This document shows positions 31,658-39,596 of a stretch of DNA of 64,000 nucleotides, piece by piece. Origin of the DNA: an uncultured Oscillospiraceae bacterium (lineage in GTDB: Bacteria > Bacillota > Clostridia > Oscillospirales > Oscillospiraceae); NCBI GenBank assembly GCA_934646185.1, contig CAKUEH010000004.1, positions 62,001 to 126,000 of the forward strand. Direction: 5' to 3'. The first letter of the stretch is position 1, and every line of letters begins with the position of its first letter. The notes below the pieces were generated by a model, which worked only from the letters and a program-made list of their open reading frames with translations, did no database searches and was not told the DNA's origin. Both the position numbers and the translations under genes were made by a program.

Positions 31658-31686
31658 TTGCGCGCCGTTTCTGCGTCTGATAATAT
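31658..31686 (+). promoter_or_regulatory. Promoter of the DUF2500-like gene
   Basis: TTGCGC (31658-31663), 17-bp spacer, TAATAT (31681-31686), 29 bp before the start. It is separate from the palindrome promoter. Confidence 0.6.
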
Positions 31687-31715
31687 AGATAAAAACAGAA
31701 AGAGAGGATCTCTCC

Positions 31716-32081
31716 ATGATCGGCTTCGGCTTTTTTGATTCGGTGTTTCCCGTGCTGTTCACGGTGATGTTCGTGCTGGTTCTCGGCGTGATCATTGTGA
31801 CGCTCGTGCGCAATGTCGGCCAGTGGCACAAGAACAACAACTCCCCGCGCCTGACCGTGCAGGCGACGGTCGTGTCCAAGCGGATGGACGTCACGCACCA
31901 CCACGACGCGGGCACCCACATGAACCACTCGACCACGCGGTACTACGCGACGTTCCAGGTCGAAAGCGGCGACCGGATGGAGCTCAGCGTCCCTGACCGC
32001 GACTACGGCTATCTTGTTGAGGGCGACCGCGGAAGCCTCACCTTTCAGGGCACGAGATTTTTGAGCTTTGACCGGGGATAA
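31716..32081 (+). CDS. DUF2500-like membrane protein
   Basis: A 121-residue protein with one N-terminal membrane helix (about 8-31) and a small beta-rich domain. It has VQATVVSKRMDV, a His-rich VTHHHDAGTHMNH stretch, and YYATFQVESGDRMEL followed by GDRGSLTFQGTRFL. This pattern is typical of DUF2500, whose function is unknown. The histidine cluster could bind a metal (inference). AGAGAGGA precedes the ATG. It is a single-gene unit ended by a bidirectional terminator. Confidence 0.8.
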   Translation: MIGFGFFDSVFPVLFTVMFVLVLGVIIVTLVRNVGQWHKNNNSPRLTVQATVVSKRMDVTHHHDAGTHMNHSTTRYYATFQVESGDRMELSVPDRDYGYLVEGDRGSLTFQGTRFLSFDRG

Positions 32082-32088
32082 CTGCAAT

Positions 32089-32130
32089 GAAAAAATCGCC
32101 CCGCCGGAAGGCGGGGCGATCGCTTTTTTT
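32089..32130. terminator. Bidirectional terminator between convergent genes
   Basis: Perfect 10-bp stem (32096-32105 with 32110-32119) with a GGAA loop, preceded by A7 and followed by T7. It can end transcripts from both sides. Confidence 0.9.
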
Positions 32131-32144
32131 ATCCGGTTCCCGGA

Positions 32145-32588
32145 TCATTCGACGGTCACAAGACCGTCCGGGCCGATGGTGACGGTCATGCCGTCCTGGA
32201 CATAGGCCAGGAATTCCTCGCCCAGCGAGTCGACGACCGGCATTTTTCCCGGCTGCAGCCACACGTCCGCGAGGATCGCGCCGGCGGCCGCCAGAGAGTC
32301 GATGGGGTTGGCAAACAGCATGCAGGCCGGCTGACGGTCCATGGCGCAGGCGCAGTAGAGCACCAGACCGCCGGTAGTTGAGCCGATGGTCTGCGGCAGG
32401 CAGAGCGCCTTGCCCGCCATGGGCTTGCCGTAGAGGTCGGGGTTATTCTGGTCGCCGCATTTGGCGGTCTTGTCGCCGAACTGCAGGGATTTCTGGAACG
32501 AAGCGAGCGTGTTGAGTCCACCGTGTGTCACAAGCGCTTCGGCCTGCGCGCAGCCGGGCGTGACGACGCGGCCCTGGAAGGTCTTCAT
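32145..32588 (-). CDS. Aconitase X small (swivel) subunit, DUF126
   Basis: The swivelling domain of aconitase X as a separate 147-residue protein. KTFQGRVVTPG at the N-terminus, the SLQFGDKTAKCGDQNNPDLYG stretch in part, and LPQTIGSTTGG form the substrate-side motifs, with the conserved serine in IGSTTGG. AcnX enzymes are dehydratases for cis-3-hydroxyproline in bacteria or phosphomevalonate in archaea. It overlaps the large-subunit gene by 4 bp. Which substrate applies here is unknown. Confidence 0.88.
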   Translation of the reverse strand: MKTFQGRVVTPGCAQAEALVTHGGLNTLASFQKSLQFGDKTAKCGDQNNPDLYGKPMAGKALCLPQTIGSTTGGLVLYCACAMDRQPACMLFANPIDSLAAAGAILADVWLQPGKMPVVDSLGEEFLAYVQDGMTVTIGPDGLVTVE

Positions 32589-33871
32589 GCGCGTGCGCCT
32601 CCTTTCGTGATCTGCACAAGAATCTCATCGTCGGTGTAATAGCGCGCGGTCGTATACGTGCGCAGCTTGTTGGACGAGGTGATGACTGGCATTTTGCCGC
32701 AGAGCGGATTGTTCATGTACATGAGCGGACAGATATACGACGTGATGACGCCGGTCTTTTTGAGGCGGGCGGCATACGGCGTCTTCTCGAATTCCTTCAG
32801 AACGGCGGGCGCGGCGGTGAAGACCGTCGGGATGCAGACTCTGCTGCGGCCGGCCTCCGCGAGAGCCTGCTCCACGCGGTCTGTCCATGTTTTCAGCTGC
32901 TCGAGCGACATGTGCGGACAGCCCATGAAGCAGAGCTTCGGCTTCGCGTCTTTGTTCTTCCAGACGACGGGGTAATTGTCCTTCACGCGCTGAAGCTCCG
33001 CGTCGTCGATCACATAGACCTTCGCGCCTTCCGCGATCAGCGCCTCGCCCTGCTCTTTGGCCTCGGGCGTGAGGTTCGCGATGTGGTAAAGACCGACCGC
33101 GCCGTTGGATGCGGTCGCCGCGCCGAAGTCCTTGAGATAGGTGCAGGCCGCGTCGTCCAGCTCCGTGCCGAGCCATTTGTCAAGACCGACGACATACGGC
33201 ACATCCTCCATGACCTTCATGCCGATGGCCGAGCCCAGCAGCTGCGCCTCGGGCTTTTTGCTCGTCTCGATCTTCACGATCCATGTAGCCTTGCGTCCCT
33301 CGTCGGTCAGCAGGCCGAAATACGGCACGTAGCCCACGATCGAGCCCATGATGTCCATGATGCCGGAGTTGCGGTTGCAGCGCGCGCCGAGCACGGAGTT
33401 GGCGTACACGACGGCGGAGGATTCCGACCACGAGAGCACCTCGCCCTGTTCGGGCTTGTTGCCGACCTCGGACATGTAGCAGGTGCAGGTGAATGCGTCC
33501 TTGTTCAGCAGTCCGAGCTTTTCCAGCTGGCCCTCGTAGAAGTCCTGCTTGTTGTACATGAACTTCTTGAATACCAGCTGCTGCAGAAGATTTGCCGGGA
33601 CGTTGGGGTCGAGCGGGCGGGGGTCTGCCGAGAATTTCTGGCCGGAAACGGCGCCTGCGTCGATCAGCTGCTGCATGAGATCGTACACCGGCTGCAGAAC
33701 GCCGAGACCGAAGGATGTGACAAGATGGTTATACCGGCTCGTGACCGGGATCATCTCCTCCGCGTGGAATGCTTCGCCGAACATGACAAGCGTTTTCATG
33801 ACCTTCGCCATGGTTTCGCCTCTGGCGCCGTCCAGAATGGCCTGCTGCTCGTCTGTCAGGATCATGCCCAT
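32585..33871 (-). CDS. Aconitase X catalytic subunit, DUF521
   Basis: A 428-residue iron-sulfur or mononuclear-iron dehydratase subunit. Likely metal-ligand cysteines lie in TCTCYMSEVGNKP, the CFMGCPHMSLEQL segment and ICPLMYMNNPLCGK. WSESSAVVYANSVLGARCN carries the conserved substrate-loop residues. The separate large and small subunits match the archaeal-type arrangement as well as some bacterial hydroxyproline dehydratases. No proline racemase, mevalonate gene or transporter is next to it, so neighbourhood does not settle the reaction. Confidence 0.9.
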   Translation of the reverse strand: MGMILTDEQQAILDGARGETMAKVMKTLVMFGEAFHAEEMIPVTSRYNHLVTSFGLGVLQPVYDLMQQLIDAGAVSGQKFSADPRPLDPNVPANLLQQLVFKKFMYNKQDFYEGQLEKLGLLNKDAFTCTCYMSEVGNKPEQGEVLSWSESSAVVYANSVLGARCNRNSGIMDIMGSIVGYVPYFGLLTDEGRKATWIVKIETSKKPEAQLLGSAIGMKVMEDVPYVVGLDKWLGTELDDAACTYLKDFGAATASNGAVGLYHIANLTPEAKEQGEALIAEGAKVYVIDDAELQRVKDNYPVVWKNKDAKPKLCFMGCPHMSLEQLKTWTDRVEQALAEAGRSRVCIPTVFTAAPAVLKEFEKTPYAARLKKTGVITSYICPLMYMNNPLCGKMPVITSSNKLRTYTTARYYTDDEILVQITKGGARA

Positions 33872-33918
33872 GATGGATCTGCCTCCTTTTTCTTTTATAT
33901 TGATGAATATGTTTCGGC

Positions 33919-34083
33919 AAAGCCTCCTCTTGCCGCGCCCTGCGCGGTAAGGGGAGGTGGCATTTGCGCAAGCAAATGACGGAGGGGATATGCTGCAAAT
34001 TTCAGCGTGCTCTGAAATTTGTGACGTTCGAATCCCCTCAGGCCCTTCGGGCCAGCTCCCCTTGTGCCCAAGGGGAGCCTTTT
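33919..34083 (-). repeat. Family B intergenic repeat, copy 2 (inverted)
   Basis: Near-exact reverse complement of the ends and middle of the copy at 7978: AAAGCCTCCTCTTGCCGCGC at one end, CTTGTGCCCAAGGGGAGCC at the other, with GGCCCTTCGGGCC and GCATTTGCGCAAGCAAATG hairpins. It fills almost the whole space between the aconitase X operon and the M18 gene. Confidence 0.8.
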
Positions 34084-34091
34084 GAAGGCGC

Positions 34092-35384
34092 TCAGAACGT
34101 GATCTGATCGCCGTTTCGCGTCAATGTCTTGCCGTAATAGCACGTCATGGCGCTGACCAGCGCGTCGAGGTCGTCTGCGCCTGCCGTTTCCACGCACGAG
34201 TGCATGGCCAGCTGCGCGAGGCCGATGTCCACGCTCGGGACGGAGACCTTCGTCGTGGCGATGGAGCCGAGCGTCGAGCCGCCCAGCATGTCGGAGCGGT
34301 TCGCGTAGACCTGCACGGGCGCGCCTGCCTCGCGGCAGACCGCCGTGAACAGCGCGCAGGAGACGCCGTCGGTCGTATAGCGCTGGTTGGCGTTGAATTT
34401 GATGACGACGCCGCCGTTCAGGCGCGGCGTGTTGGTCATGTCGGCGTATTCCGGGTGGTTCGGATGGACGCCATGGGCGTTGTCCGCCGAGACAAGGAAG
34501 CTCTGCGCGAGCATGCGCAGGTATCCTTCCTCGTTCATCCCCAGCGCGAGCGCGATGCGCCGGAGCGTATCGGAGAGCAGACTCGACGCCGCGCCCTGCT
34601 TCGTCTCGCTGCCGACCTCCTCGTTGTCGAACGCGCAGAAGACCGGCACGCTGCCGGAGCCCTCCGCTGCCAAAAAGCCCTCGAGCAGGCCGAACACGCA
34701 GCCGAGATCGTCCAGCCGCGGCGCGAGCATGAACTCGTTCTTCACGCCGAAGCATGTGCCGCGCGTGCGCACGTACAGGCTCAGATCCTCGCCGAGCACC
34801 TCGTCCTCCTTTACGCCCGCGGCCTCGGCCACGACGCTGCGGAAGCTGCCGGAGGATCCCTGCATGCCGCAGAGCGGGAGCGTGTCGACGTTCGCCATGA
34901 GCTTAAAGCCGTCGTTCGCGGCGCGGTTCATATGGATGGCGACGGAGGGGATCACGGCCAGATCGCGGTCCACATCGACCAGCTTCGTCTCCAGCTTTCC
35001 GTCCTTCGCCGTCACGACGCGGCCCGCGACGGAAAGCGGCCGGTCGAACCACGTGCCCATGAGCATGCCGCCGTATTTTTCCGTCGACAGCTGCACATAC
35101 GGGCCGGACTTTTTCTCCGGGTTGTGCTTGATCTTGAACGTGGGGGAGTCGGTATGCGCGGCGGCCATCAGGAAGCCCGCGGGCGCGCTCTGCGGGATGC
35201 GGAAGGACAGAAGCGACGAGCCGTTGCGCGTGACAAAGTATTTCCCGCCCGGCGTCAGCGTCCATGCGTCCTGCTCCCGCAGCTGCGTATAGCCGCTTCT
35301 TTCCAGCCGCTCCGCGAGCGCCTGCACGGCGTGATAGCAGCTGGGGCTGGCGGCAAGAAAGTCAAAAAGCTGTTCGGTAAGCAT
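34092..35384 (-). CDS. apeB: M18 family aminopeptidase
   Basis: A 430-residue zinc aminopeptidase that trims N-terminal residues from cytoplasmic peptides. Metal motifs are AAAHTDSPTFKIK, CAFDNEEVGSET and the C-terminal MHSCVE; SCYHAVQAL near residue 15 is typical of the DNPEP/ApeB branch. It differs clearly from the M18 copy at 9898-11286, so the two are paralogues and not a recent duplication. The start at 35384 has GGAGGT 7 bp upstream; ATG 35399 is upstream of that site. Confidence 0.93.
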   Translation of the reverse strand: MLTEQLFDFLAASPSCYHAVQALAERLERSGYTQLREQDAWTLTPGGKYFVTRNGSSLLSFRIPQSAPAGFLMAAAHTDSPTFKIKHNPEKKSGPYVQLSTEKYGGMLMGTWFDRPLSVAGRVVTAKDGKLETKLVDVDRDLAVIPSVAIHMNRAANDGFKLMANVDTLPLCGMQGSSGSFRSVVAEAAGVKEDEVLGEDLSLYVRTRGTCFGVKNEFMLAPRLDDLGCVFGLLEGFLAAEGSGSVPVFCAFDNEEVGSETKQGAASSLLSDTLRRIALALGMNEEGYLRMLAQSFLVSADNAHGVHPNHPEYADMTNTPRLNGGVVIKFNANQRYTTDGVSCALFTAVCREAGAPVQVYANRSDMLGGSTLGSIATTKVSVPSVDIGLAQLAMHSCVETAGADDLDALVSAMTCYYGKTLTRNGDQITF

Positions 35385-35414
35385 GAAAAAGACCTCCATG
35401 TGTTGGTTTCTTTC

Positions 35415-35443
35415 AGTATACCGCGCCCGGCGCGGGCCCGCAA
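35415..35443 (-). promoter_or_regulatory. Promoter of the M18 gene apeB
   Basis: Minus strand: TTGCGG (35438-35443), 17-bp spacer, TATACT (35415-35420). It is divergent from the M29 gene. Confidence 0.7.
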
Positions 35444-35464
35444 GGGCGAATTTTCGCCGGACTC

Positions 35465-35493
35465 TTTTCAATAGGGGGAAATTGTGCTAAACT
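35465..35493 (+). promoter_or_regulatory. Probable promoter of the M29 aminopeptidase gene
   Basis: TTTTCA (35465-35470), 17-bp spacer, TAAACT (35488-35493). It is weaker than the divergent apeB promoter. Confidence 0.45.
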
Positions 35494-35524
35494 ATAGAAA
35501 AAATAAAGCAATGGAGGCTTTTTT

Positions 35525-36748
35525 ATGAAGAAAACCGTTCTGCGGGAATACGCGAAGCTCATCGCCAAGGCCGGCGCGAATGTCCAGAAGGGGCAGGAGG
35601 TCTTTATCACGGCCGAGCTCGACCAGCCGGAATTCGTGGCGATGCTCGTTGACGAATGCTATAAGCTGAAGGCGAAGAAGGTCGTCGTTGACTGGAGCTA
35701 CCAGCCGCTCACGAAGCTGCACGTGCGCTACCGCTCGCTCAAGACGCTCTCCACGCTCGACAATTACGAAGAGGCCCGCTGGCAGCACTATGTCGACACC
35801 ATTCCCTGCCGCATCTACCTCATCAGCGAGGATCCCGACGGCCTGCGCGGCGTGAATCAGGAGAAGATGGCCAGGTCCCAGCAGGCCAAGTACCCCATCA
35901 TCAAGGGCTACCGCGACCAGATCGAGAACAAATACCAGTGGTGCATTGCTGCCGTGCCGGGCGAAAAGTGGGCCAAGAAGCTCTTCCCGGAGCTGCGCGC
36001 GTCGCAGGCCGTGGAAAAGCTGTGGGACGCGATTCTGAAGACCTCCCGCGTGACGGACGATCCCATCAAGGCGTGGGAGGACCACAACAAGGATCTGCAC
36101 GACCGCTGCGCATATCTCAACGATCTGCACATCCGCGAGCTGCGGTACAAATCCTCCAACGGCACGGACTTCACCGTCGGCATGATCCCCGAGGCGCAGT
36201 TCTGCGGCGGCGGCGAGACGAGCCTGCAGGGCATTTTCTTCAACCCCAATATCCCCACCGAGGAATGCTTCATCTCCCCGATGCGCGGCGTGGCCGAGGG
36301 CATCGTCTACGCGACGAAGCCGCTGAGCTATCAGGGCCAGCTGATAAGCGGCTTCTGGATCCGCTTCCACGAGGGCAAAGCCGTCGAGTGGCACGCCGAG
36401 CAGAACGGCGAGCTTCTCACGAAGCTCATCGAAATGGACGAGGGCAGCCGGTATCTCGGCGAATGCGCGCTCGTACCGTTCGATTCGCCCATCAACCAGA
36501 CGGGCCTGCTGTTCTACAACACCCTGTTCGATGAGAACGCCTGCTGCCATCTGGCGCTCGGCATGGGCTTTGCCGACACCATCAGGGACTTCCAGAACAA
36601 GACGCTGGACGAATGCCGCAAGCTGGGCGTGAACGACTCGATGATTCACGAGGACTTCATGATCGGCTCGGCGGATCTCGCGATCGACGCCGTCTGCGAG
36701 GACGGAAAGACCGTCGCCATCTTCCGGGACGGAACCTGGGCGTTCTGA
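35525..36748 (+). CDS. M29 family aminopeptidase (AmpS/PepS type)
   Basis: A cobalt/zinc-dependent aminopeptidase of the thermophilic-aminopeptidase family, 407 residues, the usual length. The C-terminal catalytic half has GGGETSLQGIFFNPNIPTEE split around the first metal glutamate, the SPMRGVAEGIVYATKPLSY segment, ECALVPFDSPIN, FYNTLFDENACCHLALGMG in two parts, and SMIHEDFMIGSADL with the metal-binding His and Asp. It is cytoplasmic. Paired divergently with an M18 enzyme and upstream of a peptide importer, it fits peptide use. Confidence 0.93.
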   Translation: MKKTVLREYAKLIAKAGANVQKGQEVFITAELDQPEFVAMLVDECYKLKAKKVVVDWSYQPLTKLHVRYRSLKTLSTLDNYEEARWQHYVDTIPCRIYLISEDPDGLRGVNQEKMARSQQAKYPIIKGYRDQIENKYQWCIAAVPGEKWAKKLFPELRASQAVEKLWDAILKTSRVTDDPIKAWEDHNKDLHDRCAYLNDLHIRELRYKSSNGTDFTVGMIPEAQFCGGGETSLQGIFFNPNIPTEECFISPMRGVAEGIVYATKPLSYQGQLISGFWIRFHEGKAVEWHAEQNGELLTKLIEMDEGSRYLGECALVPFDSPINQTGLLFYNTLFDENACCHLALGMGFADTIRDFQNKTLDECRKLGVNDSMIHEDFMIGSADLAIDAVCEDGKTVAIFRDGTWAF

Positions 36749-36764
36749 TAAAATCGTAAGCACC

Positions 36765-36921
36765 CAAGGCTCCCCTTTGAACAAAGGGGAGCTGTCAGCG
36801 AAGCTGACTGAGGGGATTGCGTAGTGTAGTTACAAATTACGAACTGCTTCGGAATTTGCGGCGTTCGAATCCCCTCAGGCCCTTCGGGCCAGCTCCCCTT
36901 GTGCCCAAGGGGAGCCTTTTT
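36765..36921 (+). repeat. Family B intergenic repeat, copy 3
   Basis: AAGGCTCCCCTTTGAACAAA at the left end (with an AGCTGTCAGCGAAGCTGACT hairpin) and CTTGTGCCCAAGGGGAGCC at the right end, with the shared GGCGTTCGAATCCCCTCAGG block. The left module resembles that at 62648-62692 while the right matches 34083, so end modules are exchanged between copies. Confidence 0.8.
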
Positions 36922-37253
36922 ACTGCCTGCGCACTTGAAACATGCAGGGCTTCAGGACACTGCACAAATAAAAATGAGGTGCGATTTATCCGCTGTTTTA
37001 TACAGACTGCAGGGGGAAATTCTGTGCACTGCGGTGGGAGCGGCTGGATGAACGCACAAAAATTGCGGATGAAATCTGTGCAGAACGCCGGCAATGCTTT
37101 CAAAAAGAGACGCAAAGGAGCCACTGTTCCGCGCAAAATCGCAACCCGCGGTGGGAAAATGAACGGCATACCCGGCGATGTGGGACGCCGTCGGGCGCGG
37201 CAGGGAAAAGGACTGAAAAAGACAATTTTTCAGGTGGAAAAAAATCATTTTAG

Positions 37254-37282
37254 TTGATTCCGGACGGTGAATATGCTATAAT
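37254..37282 (+). promoter_or_regulatory. Strong sigma-A-type promoter of the opp operon
   Basis: TTGATT (37254-37259), 17-bp spacer, consensus TATAAT (37277-37282) preceded by TGC (extended -10). It predicts a start near 37289. Confidence 0.82.
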
Positions 37283-37288
37283 AACTTA

Positions 37289-37411
37289 CAGATATCACAA
37301 TGTATCTGCGACACGGTCAGATGACCGTGTGCGGCGGACGGATATCAAAACCAGCGATAATTTTCTGTGAAGCAACCACAGTAAATTATAAATTAAAACA
37401 GGAGGATTAAG
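37289..37411 (+). promoter_or_regulatory. Structured 5' leader of the opp operon
   Basis: The predicted RNA begins almost at GATATC (37291), which pairs with a second GATATC at 37341. Inside is the perfect 9-bp hairpin ACACGGTCA / TGACCGTGT (37311-37330). A further 5-bp hairpin CTGTG / CACAG follows at 37365-37381 before AGGAGG. It could stabilise the RNA 5' end or act as a regulator; it matches no riboswitch class I know. Confidence 0.45.
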
Positions 37412-39412
37412 ATGAAAAAGAATCTGAAGAAGCTCTTCGCGCTGCTTCTCGTCGTCGTCATGGTCGCTGCCATGTTCGCCGGCTGTGCAAACAACGCCGA
37501 AAAGCCCGCTGAGACCACTCCCAGCGACACCAACACTCCCGCAGAAACCACCCCCACCGAAGACACTACCCCGTCTGAGGATACGACTCCCGTCGAGACC
37601 CGTGAGAACAAGGTCATCTACGGCAGCTCCACCGAAATCTCCGGTGACCTCGGCAACGCATGGTGGACCAACAACGCCAGCGACAAGACCGTCCGCGATC
37701 TGATCAACGACTATGACACCGTTGTTTTCGATCAGTTCGGTCAGATGGTCATGAACCAGACCACGGCTGCCTCCATCGACGAGACCAAGAACGACGACGG
37801 CACCATCACCTTCACCGTCAAGGTCAACGAAGGCCTGACCTACAACAACGGCGAGCCCATCACCGCTGCTGACTATGTCGCCTACATTCTGGTCCAGATG
37901 TCCCCGGCCACGAAGGAAGCCGGCGCGACCATCACCGCCAACTCCGTTTTCGGCGGTCCCGAGTACCAGAACGGCGAGACCAAGGAGCTGGCCGGCGTCC
38001 GCCTGCTGGATCCCTATACCTACTCCATCCAGATCGCAGCTGACTATGCCAACTACTACTTTGCGTTCAGCTACGCTTCCCTGTCTCCGCTGTACCTGCC
38101 GATGTACGCTTCTGCTGACCTGACCGTCAAGGACGACGGCAACGGCGCATACCTCGACGGCGGCGAGCTGGTCGCCGACGAGATCAACGCTTCCCGTTAT
38201 GTGTACGCTGACCGCGTTTCTGCCGGCCCGTACATGATCAAGAGCCTCGACACCGGCGCTCTGACCGCTACACTTGAGATCAACCCCAACTACGGCGGCA
38301 ACTTTGAGGGCCAGAAGCCTTCCATCCAGACCGTTGTTGTCGTCAAGGCTGAAGACGACACCATGATGGACGCTTTTAAGACGGGCGAAATTAACTTCCT
38401 GTCCCAGCTGTCCGACGGCGACCAGATCAACGCTGCGCTCGACATGGCTGAGACCGGCGAGTTCAACTACTGCCACTACACCCGTAACGGCTACGGCAAG
38501 ATCATGTTCCAGTGCGACGGCGGCCCCACGCAGTTCCAGGCTGTCCGTCAGGCTGTTGCATACCTGCTTGACCGCGAAGAGTTCGCTACCACCTTCACCG
38601 GCGGCTACGGCACTGTCGTCCATGGTCCGTACTCCACCGCACAGTGGATGTATCAGGATTCCGAAGAATTCTTCAACGACAACCTGAACAACTACTCCTA
38701 TGACCCGGCTAAGGCTGTTGAAGTCCTCGAGGCTGACGGCTGGACGCTGGATGCCGAAGGCAACGAGTATTCCGGCACCGGCCTGCGTTACAAGGAAGTC
38801 ACCGCTGAAGAAGCCGGCGACTACGCTCTGAACGTTACTCTGGCTGACGGCCGCATCCTGATGCCTCTGCACATCATGTGGGCTTCCTCCGAGAACAACC
38901 CCGTTTCCGCTCTGCTGGCTACCATGCTCGCCAACGGCAAGCAGACTGCTGACGCCGGCATGCAGATCGAGCAGGTCACCATGACCTTCTCCGAGCTGCT
39001 GAACTGGATCTACCGCGATACCACCGTCGGCGATCAGTACGGCGTGTTCACCTATGGCATGTTCAACCTGGCCACCGGTTTTTCCGATGTCTATGACTAT
39101 GCCTACAACTTCGCTTCCGATCCTGAGTCCGACTATGTCAAGATGGGCTACAACCAGAACTACATCTTCGACAAGGAACTCGATGACCTGTCCATGGACA
39201 TGGTTTACAAGTCCGCTCCTGGCGACGACGCGACCTATCTGGATTACTTCCAGAAGTTCATCGTCCGCTGGAATGCGCTGCTGCCTGAGATTCCTCTGTA
39301 CTGCAATGACTACCACACCTTCTTCCCGTCCTGGCTGAAGAACTACAACGAGTCCAGCCTGTGGGATTTCCAGAAGGCGATTGTCTACGCTTCCATCGAG
39401 GGCGCCGAATAA
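37412..39412 (+). CDS. oppA: Oligopeptide ABC transporter substrate-binding lipoprotein
   Basis: The extracellular peptide-binding protein of the importer, 666 residues. A lipoprotein signal (MFAGC, lipidation at C25) is followed by a Thr/Pro/Glu-rich linker (about 30-64) and a family-5 solute-binding fold. Conserved segments such as NGEPITAADYVAYILVQM (about 150-167) and the KTGEINFLSQL segment are present. Codon choice is shifted to GCT, GTT and AAG-type codons compared with GC-rich neighbours, consistent with very high expression. A hairpin after the gene probably lowers downstream expression. Confidence 0.95.
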   Translation: MKKNLKKLFALLLVVVMVAAMFAGCANNAEKPAETTPSDTNTPAETTPTEDTTPSEDTTPVETRENKVIYGSSTEISGDLGNAWWTNNASDKTVRDLINDYDTVVFDQFGQMVMNQTTAASIDETKNDDGTITFTVKVNEGLTYNNGEPITAADYVAYILVQMSPATKEAGATITANSVFGGPEYQNGETKELAGVRLLDPYTYSIQIAADYANYYFAFSYASLSPLYLPMYASADLTVKDDGNGAYLDGGELVADEINASRYVYADRVSAGPYMIKSLDTGALTATLEINPNYGGNFEGQKPSIQTVVVVKAEDDTMMDAFKTGEINFLSQLSDGDQINAALDMAETGEFNYCHYTRNGYGKIMFQCDGGPTQFQAVRQAVAYLLDREEFATTFTGGYGTVVHGPYSTAQWMYQDSEEFFNDNLNNYSYDPAKAVEVLEADGWTLDAEGNEYSGTGLRYKEVTAEEAGDYALNVTLADGRILMPLHIMWASSENNPVSALLATMLANGKQTADAGMQIEQVTMTFSELLNWIYRDTTVGDQYGVFTYGMFNLATGFSDVYDYAYNFASDPESDYVKMGYNQNYIFDKELDDLSMDMVYKSAPGDDATYLDYFQKFIVRWNALLPEIPLYCNDYHTFFPSWLKNYNESSLWDFQKAIVYASIEGAE

Positions 39413-39437
39413 TAGCGATCCTTCCCCTTGCTTCCCG

Positions 39438-39470
39438 GCGACGGGGCGGCACAAACCGCCCCGTCGCTTC
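39438..39470 (+). terminator. Partial terminator (attenuator) between oppA and oppB
   Basis: Perfect 12-bp stem (39438-39449 with 39456-39467) and a 6-base loop with only a weak T tract. It fits the common arrangement in which binding protein is made in excess over the permease. Confidence 0.7.
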
Positions 39471-39596
39471 CGGTATCTTTGGCGAATCTTTTTTTCTTTA
39501 GTGTATCATATATCTACGAAAAAAGACCGTTTTGGTTTTATATACAGATTCCTGCGCTCTTTTTGAGCAAATACAAGAGAAAAGGAGGGTATGCGG

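Larger units (their letters stand above)
36749..37411. other. 663-bp gap: family B repeat, unassigned stretch, opp promoter and leader
   Basis: After the repeat at 36765-36921 there are about 330 bp (36922-37253) without a convincing gene. A 146-codon frame there has no ribosome site and runs through the repeat. The end holds the opp promoter and structured leader. Confidence 0.6.

Noticed and set aside
36817..37257. A 146-codon plus-strand frame before opp
   Set aside because: It begins inside a family B repeat, has no good ribosome site, is strongly basic throughout and overlaps the opp promoter.
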